Shown here: in pieces, positions 41,601 through 51,600 of the stretch | Position numbering within the stretch: the first letter of the stretch is position 1 | How the letters are laid out: each line of letters starts with the position of its first letter | Assembly: GCA_031763025.1 (NCBI GenBank) | Contig: JASSKH010000025.1 | Coordinates: 3,472,001 to 3,536,000, forward strand | DNA: 64,000 nucleotides | Direction of reading: 5' to 3' | Source of the DNA: Macrocystis pyrifera | Lineage: Eukaryota; Sar; Phaeophyceae; Laminariales; Laminariaceae | The notes under the pieces: generated by a model | What the model was told of the DNA's origin: nothing | Seen by the model: only the letters and a program-made list of their open reading frames with translations | Database searches by the model: none | Program-made: the position numbers and the translations under genes

Positions 41601-44600
41601 TGAATACTACAGAGTTTTATACACTGAAAAAATCAAGTAATTCCACGGTGGGTGGAGGCGTCGGCTTTTGGGGGGGGATGCTCTCTTTTTTTTTGCTGGT
41701 CGATGTCGATATTTTTCCGTGGTCGATACGCACGAAAGCGCAGGGCTAACTGCAGGTATGCTAGCACCCCGAACGTAGTGGCAGTGCATGCACTAATATA
41801 TAACCCCATTGACAGCAAACACAACACCAATAAAAAAGGGGGCGCTAAAAATTCCTTCTGGCTCTCCTAGTAGCTCTAACGCATTGTACTGTAGCTGGCA
41901 CCCCGAACGCCTCCGAAGGCACTGCATGCACTACTATTACGAGGGTCCATAGTTAATAGGACCTATGGTATACATAAACACCTGTATATTTCACTATTTT
42001 TACTAACAATATTTGGTCCTATTTACTATGGTCCCCCGTAATAATGGCCTAGCAAACGGCGCACATGTACATGCGAAAAAGAGAGGGGGGCGCTCACTTG
42101 TTGACGGTCCTCGATCCGATCGCGTAGCAGCCCGACCAGTAATACTAAAGAGGCGCTCACGAATGTGCAACCCAGCCTGACTATTACGGGGGACCGTAGT
42201 AAATAGGACCAAATATTGTTAGAAAAAACAGGTGAGTATATAGGTTTTTATGAATACCATAGGTCCTATAAACTATGGACCCCCGTAATACTATTCTACG
42301 AAAAAACTAAAGGAGCTCAGCTCACTTTTTGATGGTCCTCGACCGGATCATGTGCAGCCCGACCACCATTGCGTCCAACAAATCACCCTTGCCCTCAGCA
42401 TTCTCCGAGTCCGGAACATCGATACCTTCCACCTTGCGGAGAATGTCCACGCCGCCCTTATCGAGCCTGCGCGCAGTACAGAAAAACCGTCGCAAGCACA
42501 AGAAAAAACATATAATGTGTCTGGGTCATCCCTCAACAGGAGATAAACGAGAAGGCGGCCCTCGCACACAGCCTCCCAGCATAGCATGTCACGGGGAGCG
42601 GGGCAGATACATTCAGGAGGCATGTCGGGGGGGGGGGGGGGACGGGAGCATCGATGCCTTCCACCTCGCGGAGAAGGTGAACACAACCCATGTCGAGCCT
42701 GCACAGCGGACAAAAAAAGCCGTTCCAAGCACCAACAAAAGCCGCTCAAATGAACGTTGCGTTGATAGGAGATAGCCGAGCAGTCGGCCGGCGCAAAAAC
42801 GCCTCAACAGCAGTACGGCACGGGGCGGGGCAAACGTGTCACGTTTCAGAGGGGACACGCGCTACGATAAAGGCTGCAGCACATTGCTTGGTGGCCAAAA
42901 ACCAAATACCAGGTACGACTGACGGGGCGGAACCCCACCAATGCGTTGAGCCTTTCGGGGCAAACTGCAGTCCCGATTAGGGGACAAACCAGTCAAAGAT
43001 TCTAGGTAGTTTGAGTCCCCAAAACGGGACCGCAGCACTAAAAGGGTTGACCATTTTTTGTTGGTTCAAATGTATTCCTTGCACAGCAGTGGTCCCTCGA
43101 TAGCGCCCCGCTAGAGCAGCGCCGGCGGCCCGCTATAGAGCCGGCAAAATCGCTTGGCAGTTTGCACAGATGGCATTAACCAGTGTGGTAGTGAGCTATT
43201 ACGGGGGTCCACAGTTAATAGGACCTGTGGTATACATTAAAAAAAACCATGTATTTACCTATTTTTACTCGCAATATTTGGTCATAATTACTATGGTCCC
43301 CCGTAATACTATGGCCCCTCGTCCTAGGTCTGTTTTTTGTGAGTTTTTGGGTGAAGGTAGACAGCTCTTCAAGTTGCTGCTGTTCTTGCGTTAACTCATC
43401 GCCACAAAGCAGTCCGTGAGTCACCGGACAGGCTCCAATAACTCTGGAGCGGAATAGTATATCAGGAGGAAGGAAAAACAAAAAAACGGGAGAATAAGAT
43501 ACTCACAGCAGTACGTACACCAATTGGACTCTGAAATGAATATCAAACGTTAGATGGTATTCTCGGTCAGAGCGGTACTGCTGTACCTACCTACAGTAAT
43601 ACCTACTGTAAGGCAAATATATACAAAAAAAAGTGAGATCAAGCATACGTGCGTATCAGATTCGCATGATACGCTGCCGTACGAGTCGCGAACGAAACCG
43701 AGGAGACAGCAAGCGAGGAGCCTCAGAGAGTTTACGTAGGATGCAGTCCGATATACCGTAACGTAGAATGCGGGTGGGGGCAGAGAAAAACCAGCCGACA
43801 CCCAATGGCAAAAAAATGTACCGTGGTAAGTCGTTTCTGACCCACATACTGCAGGGCCAATACGGTAGCCCGAGCAAGGCATAGCGCATGATTTGAGGCG
43901 GAGTTCAAGGTGCCCCACCATCGACAGAGCCGCTCTCACCTGTAAGCCGCGCACGGAGAGTTTTTGTTTCGTTACTATAACTGCTGGGTGCGTGCTGGGT
44001 ATCTGGGCCAAGTAATTCTAGAGTGCTGTTTCGTAGGGTACATGTATACTCTGCGGTGCCCGAGTACCGTGCCAAGTATCTGATCCCAAGTATTTCTAGA
44101 GTGTGTTTCGTAGGGTACATATATACTCTGTGGTGCCCGGGTACCATACCTGGTGGTTTGGGTCATACTCGGGTGAGTACCTGGGTATATACTTCCTGAG
44201 TAAATATGGTACCAGTTACTAAATGAGCAAACACGTCCTTGAGTATTTCTTCTCGACTGACCGTCGACTTAGTTCCCGACGGTTTCGAAAACCGGCAAAA
44301 CCCGCCGCATCAGGAAACGGACACGTTCTAAGCTGAACCCACGATACATGATAGACAGGCTATACACGAGCAGCGCACCGCTCAGACGCAGTGACTGACC
44401 GCAAGAACGCTCGAAAAGGCAAACACAAACCACAGCACTACGAAGGGTATTTGTTCAAGTAACTCTAAACACAGACATCACAAGCAAACACACAAATTCA
44501 AGTCAATCAAAAAGAGAAACCCCGACAAGGGCCGAATTTCAAGTCGAGCCGCCACGAAAAGACAACATAAAAATAACGATTACAATTCAAGTCACCAGGA

Positions 44601-45591
44601 AAGGCAGCAGACACACGGACAAAACTTTCAAGTCACTTGAGTCCGAAAAAGGCCAAACAAAAACCCAACAAGGATCAAATTTGGAATCAATACTGCAAAA
44701 CAAATCCTACACTAAATCCAAGTAATCCTTTCCAAAAGCTTGGGAGTGCGGTTCTAAAAGGGTGACAAAACAAAACGAGGCTCACATTCTAACTCACCTC
44801 CAGCGCTACAACAGAAACAAGCATCAAAATCGACAAAATCACTCGGCTCAGAACGGCGAAACAAAAAACACACACACGGATCAAGTATCAAGTCTCCGGC
44901 ATCATCCGTACACAAACAAGCGCTAAATCCTCCTCCTCCTCACATGCACAGCTCTTTGACCCCCAGGTAGTCCCCCTCGTCCTTGTCGTTCAGCTTGTTG
45001 GAGGTTTCTAGCTCTGGGAGGCCGAACAGTACCACCCCCAGCTCGTGCTGCAAGTATCATATCGTCAAAATATGAAACGGGTGAAAACCGCCAAACGTCA
45101 GGAATCACGCCGACCAGGAGCGTTGGAGGAAAATAAAACTAACGTCAGTTGGCGGTCTAGTTTTGTTCTTGATCCGTCAAGGCATCCTTTAGTCTTAACA
45201 TGATACCTTTAGTATAGGGATTTCCTTGACGGCTGTCCGTCTAGGTTTGACCCGTCAAGTAATTTTAGACTTGATATATGAGTACGCACTACAGCAGTAG
45301 TTTAAATGCAGATATTTTCTTGACGGCTGTCCGTCTAGGTTTGACCCGTCAAGGCATTTTTAGACTTAGTGCACTACTTTTAAGTGTCGGGATCTCCTTG
45401 ACGGCTGTCCTTGACGGCTGTCCTGCTCATCAAGGGTCAAGAGTGCCGTCAAATAACGTACGGAGTACCTTGACGGCTGTCCGCCATGACGAACGAAAGA
45501 GTTGCCGTCACCGAAATTCTTTCACTCCAGAGTCACTCGAGCCTTGCTTGTGACGACGGACTATACGTCTAATGATTTAATGTGAGAACAA

Positions 45592-45626
<35 letters not shown>

Positions 45627-48600
45627 ACAACACCTATAGGGGGTGCGCCGCAGCTTGCGCCCTTGCTTACCTGCTTGCTCTGGAGCATTTTCTGGACCAT
45701 CAGTACCCGGATCGCCTTCCTCGTGAGCTCCATGTGACGGGCCATGCTCCCTGAAGCAAAAAAAAAGCAACGTGTTCGTAACAACAGGAAAACGGTGACA
45801 AGTTGCACCCCGAAAGTACGTGACACGGAGGGCAGTACTGTACTGTTATATATCAGGTAGTAAGGGCGTGTCTTAACTCCCCCCAAGGAGCATGATATAT
45901 ATACATATTTTCCCGTTTTTATAGAAGAACCGACCTCGAGCCACACACATCTAGGTCACTACTTCGAGGTGGGGCATACTAATCAGCACTCACGATGGAC
46001 TCAAAAGTCACATATCCTCCTTTGTTCATAAACGCTACCAGGTATGTGCTTCTGACTACTGTGTTCGGCAGGAATAGCAGATGAGGGGATACTCCAATAC
46101 GTCCCATGGGGTACAGCATTCCACACTGACCATGACTACACCGTGATGGTGTTATTTTTTTCGCAACTCTTTCACTACGGCACTGCTGCTGTACACACTA
46201 TTACGGGGGGGTATAGTTAATAGGACCTATGGTATACATGAAAATCTATACATTTACCCATTTTTTACTAACAATATTTAGTCCTATTTACTATGGACCC
46301 CCGTAATAAACCAAAACCTGACCCTACAGATAATTTAAGTGTTTAGTCCGACCCGTGCTACGCAAGAGGTAAACGCTACAGTAATTGGCGAAAACAGATC
46401 TGGCTGGCAGGGCGCCTTAACCCCTTTGTGGGGACAAAGCACTTGGAATTAGAGCACACTTCAGGTATCTCTACAGCAGTGCAGCACTAAAGGGACTACC
46501 CAAAGTAGTTGAAATCCAGTCATGTTCCCCACAATTATTTCTTGTATTTCACCCAGGCCGTGGGGTTCTTCATCTCGATTTTCAAGTGTCGGCAGTTTTT
46601 TTTGGTGAGGCAGAGGGTTCCTATACTACAATCAAGTGAAGAGCCTCGAGAAAAATAAATGGAGCTACAGCAGCAGTGCCGGTCCCTCTATAGTGCCGGT
46701 ATTATATGCGCCAGCCGACAAAAACCGGCACTACAGCGTTAACCGGCACTGCTACCGCACACTGCCACACGACAACTTAATCCTATGTGTACCAAGCGAT
46801 TTCACCGGCACTACTTGTATAGGGCAACCGGCACGATAACGGCGACCGGCACTTCTACCGCGCACTGCCACACCGGTTGATCCCCTCTGAGCCACGCGAC
46901 TTCACCGGCACTATTTAGGGCAACCGGCACTATTACTACTCAACCGGCACTATATAGGGCAACCGGCACTATTAATACTCAACCGGCCCTATATAGGGAA
47001 ACCGGCACTATTAGCACTCAACCGGCACTATATAGGGACCACTACTGTACCCTTATCGTAGCACGCGTCGTCTCCACAACGGGAGTGCAGTCCTCAAGAG
47101 GTTAACCCTTATAGCGCAAACTGTAGAGCAGTCCCGTTTGGGGGACAAACTACTTGGAATGTGAATGGTTTATCCCCAAAAACGGGACTGCTCTACAGCT
47201 TGCCGTAAAAGGGTTAAGGCCGCGGTTCGGACTGTTTTCCTCCCGTCCCTTCCTTTTTCGTCATCGAGGAGACAGAAAGAGTAGGGTTGTTTCGGCCCAA
47301 TCCTCGCATTATTTTAATCTTGGGGGCAAGACCTATGCCAATGGAAACGCAAAGTTTCCATTAAACGTTTGAATTCCTTAAGGTACCCGTCAGAATTTTT
47401 CAGGGACAGTTTGATATGAGCACGATTCTTCGAACGGAATGTTCCAAATTTTTTTCTTGGAAAACCCCGAAAAAAAAAAAAATCCGGGGCCCATGTTGGG
47501 CTAAGATCGGCCTTCAGAAAAACTCAGGCGGATATTTAGTTCGAAGTGGCGAGATTCCGAGTTCTCGACATACATCGATCCTCAAAACCAACGAATACGT
47601 CATGAATTCTGAACGGAGTGCGCTCGTTAGGGGCTCCGACCCACCCTAGGGTCACCGTGTTCACAATGGCCGGTCAAATGTGGCGGGAGTTGGCCAGGCG
47701 TGTGATAAAAAACAATTGGCCGGTGGTGTGCACAAAACAGATAAAAAAAATATCGATCCGTCTCGAATGGCAAAACATAGTTTTTTTTTTTTTTCAGGTT
47801 TGGGAGGATACCGTAGGACGCCGCCGGCAAGCTCTCGCCCCCTAGACCATGGATCCACCTGCTATATTCGAAGGCCGTCATCTATACTCGTTGGCCTTGC
47901 CCGACATCAAGCGGGTTGGCCGAGGGCTGAGTCTATGTCGAGATCGAGCGTCTATCGTCGCACGAGCTGATTTTTATCAGCGTGTTGGCAGTTTGCAAAG
48001 AAAAAACAAATGGCGCCGCCTGCAGCCGTTGGGGAAAAAAAAAAAAAAAAAAACATACATGATTTCCCTTTTTTCCCACAGCGGCGGCACGAGGATAATT
48101 TCGGCTGTTCTTTGAAAGCAATCTCTTTGAAATAAATCTTCTTGACTTCGCGTTCCCATTGGCATAAGTCTAAGATACGCAAAAAGAATTTTCTTGCTTT
48201 CGGCAAGAAAGGTTGGTGGTTTAGAATTTCCTCAAGAAGAAAATATGTCGTCAAGGGGTGACAAGGGTCACAACACGGGACCTTCTACCCCATGCGGCGT
48301 CTGAGAGGGAGATGTTCTCTCCACCTGCCATGAAAAACCGAAAACATGTAGATATCGGAGGACACCAAACGCCAAGGCAATTCGAAACGGCCTAAGATCA
48401 CATATGGCTTGCCTACAAGCCATGCTTGCCTACAAGGCCACACCAGCACGTGACCGAAACCCGCGAGATAGAGAACCTCCCTATGATATGGTGCGTGAGA
48501 GTACTACCCCCCCAAAACGTCCGTGGTCGGTACGAGTAGGCAGAAACGGTAGAATCACTGTGGTTGTGTGTGGTGGTTACGGTTTTAGGAGGCGAAAAAT

Positions 48601-51600
48601 CGCCATACAGCAAATATTTTTTTTCAGAGCCTCTGGGACGGTGCGAGAGGTCTGCTGCTCTTAGAGACAAGCAGGTAGGGGGGGGGGGGGTGTACTCATT
48701 GTCATGCATGGCTGTAGTCATAGGACCATAGACCCTCGCATCCCTATGTTATGATACTGCTTTGTATGAGGTTGAGAGCCCGGTAATTACCTGGGTCGTT
48801 CCCGTACTCACTTTTCGCTTTTCCGTGCATCTTCCTCGCCTTCGCCCCCGTGCGGGCGGCATGGCGATGGCTTTCATCGACGATTTCTTCCTGCCCCTTA
48901 AGGCTAGGTCTTCCCTTGATCTTTTTAGGTACTTTGCCGGCTTCGTTGCCTCGCCGTTCAGAGGTGTGGGAGTGGGTTTTGAGGAGCCGCATCTTCGACT
49001 CATGTTCTAGTTCGTGGAATCGGGGTTTCCACGAATTACCCATAATTCTGCATATACGGCTCATCAGAGTGGGCTAGTGTTATGATACTGCTTTGTATGA
49101 GGTTGAAAGCCCGGTAATTGCCTGGGTTCAGCCTCTGGAAACGTATTTGTAGTACTTGGAAGGCGTATCTTAGATGGAAAACCGGGGGTTTTCCAGAGGC
49201 GCACGAGCTTGGTCGCAGTCTCCGCGTGCATGAAAGGAATAAACCGCTCTTGTTCTACAGCTAAGCAAGCAACACACGTGAGTACCAACGATTACCGACA
49301 TAAAAGGCAGACCTGTCCAGGGATACAAAGTGTCCCGCAACCGTTGATCTTAACACCTACAATGCCGGGACGGAGCGCGTCGGGTTTTCACCGACCAGGC
49401 AGACATTGCTTGCACCAAGCGCGAAGCGCCGTGAGGTGTTAGGCGAGTCGCATGGAGGGTGAGCTGCATCCTACTAAGAACCGCTTTAGAGGCGGATTTT
49501 CTTGCATACGGATGGCAGCATCAATGAATTGATTGATTTATCGTGTAGCCACTTCCAGAGACAGTAATGGGTTTACTATGTAACTGCCTCGTGGGTGCCT
49601 TACCATATACACACTACGTGATACGATCATCCCCCTTGTGCGGAATGAAGGTTCTCCCCGCACCAAAAAGATCTAACTTGACCGCCAGCCGTGGTGACCG
49701 CCAAAAAAAAAAAAAAACCGGTACCCTGGCTGTCTAGCTCACGCAGTGAGAGGCGTGTTTTACAGCGTCATCGTCAACCGACGCCAACCCAACCTACATA
49801 CAAACCAGGTATATAAGATGGGGGGGGGGGGGCTGTCGGCCACATCCTATTCAAACCTGGAACATGTACGAGCTTATTCACCGATGCCGCGTGACCTCAC
49901 TTCTGATAACGCATCATGCCTGACGGATGCATTTAGCGATTAGACCGCATGCGCGGGCGAGCTTGTCAACAAACGCCCCTTCTTTTGGAAACCCGTGACT
50001 CGATTATCAACACTAAAAGCGGATGAACGTCCGAAAAATGAACACGCCTCGGAACTACACGTACAAACACTTACCTGCTCCGACCCGCGGCCTTGAACAC
50101 ACAAAACCACCCTATTCTTGCCAGAACCAGGAAGAAGCCCATTTTAAAACCGACGCCAAAAATACCAGCGATCGGGGGCGACTAAGCCTACTCTAAAACC
50201 TACCAGGGTACCAGGTATACATTTAGATAAACGCGGAAATGAGGCCAAAAACGTCCGTCCTGCGGCCTAAATAACCATCCTCACCTACTGCTGCAGGTAC
50301 GGGTACCTAAGCCCTGCGTACTGGTAAAAAATGGCGCTCAAAATCGGTGTCCGCGACAAGATTTCACCCTTTAGCTCAGAGTATCAAACATACGTACCGT
50401 AGGTAGGCGTTTCTAGTTGGGGGGTTGTTAAAAATGCCCATGCCACGGCAGAGCTGCTGTTATACTGTAGGTTGTAGGCGATATATACGTACCTGGTACA
50501 CAAAACACTTTGGCCGGGAACATAAACCACGTTTGGAAGCTGATTTTAGCACCAAACCTCTTTTATTTTTCCGGCCAGAGTGGTATGTACTACATGCAGC
50601 AGTAAGCCTATCCATGTTGCTGCCTTTTCCCGCATACCATGTAAAATATTATATCATAACCGAAACAGACTGCAGAGCTGCAGAGGTTCATGCGCGGGAA
50701 GCAGTTTCGGGAAGGCGCTATCGCCATCGCCTACAGAAGAAGCAGGAGAAAACAGTGATACTGCTGCGGTATATTTCGTCTCCCCGAATTCGGAAAATAA
50801 ATCATTGTTCCTCCCCGAATTCGGAAAATAAATTATGTACTCTGGTAAGTAAGTATTGCTGTTGTGGCGGATCGGTCGATGGGCTGGAACCCGCACACGA
50901 GGCAGAGCCCTGTAGGCAGCAGCGGCGGCCGCCAAGCGTTCGAGGCGGGAGAAGAGGGCGTCGACCGACCTACAAATAGAACTGTAGAGAGGTAATGCTA
51001 CAAATAGCAGCTGCAGAGGAACTCCCTCCTGTACAGCAGTTTCGTGCAGCAGGATAACAAAAGGAACAACCTGTCGGTATGATATACGGCAAGTCTAAAA
51101 TAACACGGGGCAGTTGACGCCAGCTATCTTCCAATCAAATGGCTGAAATAACGCGAACGACGGGAGCCATCCTCCAATAAAATCGCTGCATTAACGGGAA
51201 CCACGGGAACCACGTGAAATCACGCCGCACACAAACTAGAAGAAGAAAGACACAGCTCGCAGCTCGCACACCCGCAGTCACGCGACGATTGACCTTCGAT
51301 CTCGACGTATAATCCACCCACGGTCAACGAGCTTGGTACCGGGCAAGGCCAATGAATGTAAATTATGGCCTGGGAGGTATAATTGGAATCCGTGGTCTAG
51401 GGGGCGAGAGGTTGGCCGCGGCGTCCTATGCTCTTCGTCAAAGCTTTCAAAAAGTTCTGTTTCGTGCCAACGGAGTGGAATCGAGAGTTTTTGTCGTCTG
51501 TTTTCTACACACCAGCTGCCAAATATGTTTTTAGTAGGCGCCTGGCCCACCCACGCCACATATCACCGACCGAGGTGTGAGAACTATGATACTAGTGTGG

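Noticed and set aside
45561-45770. Poly-Cys and poly-Val frames over the CAACAG repeat
   Set aside because: Microsatellite translations; only the 80-bp exon at 45671-45750 within this stretch is supported.
50425-50979. 184-codon plus-strand frame
   Set aside because: Crosses a MITE-B copy and the dispersed TTCCGAATTCGGGGAG motif; no domain, no splice or promoter support.
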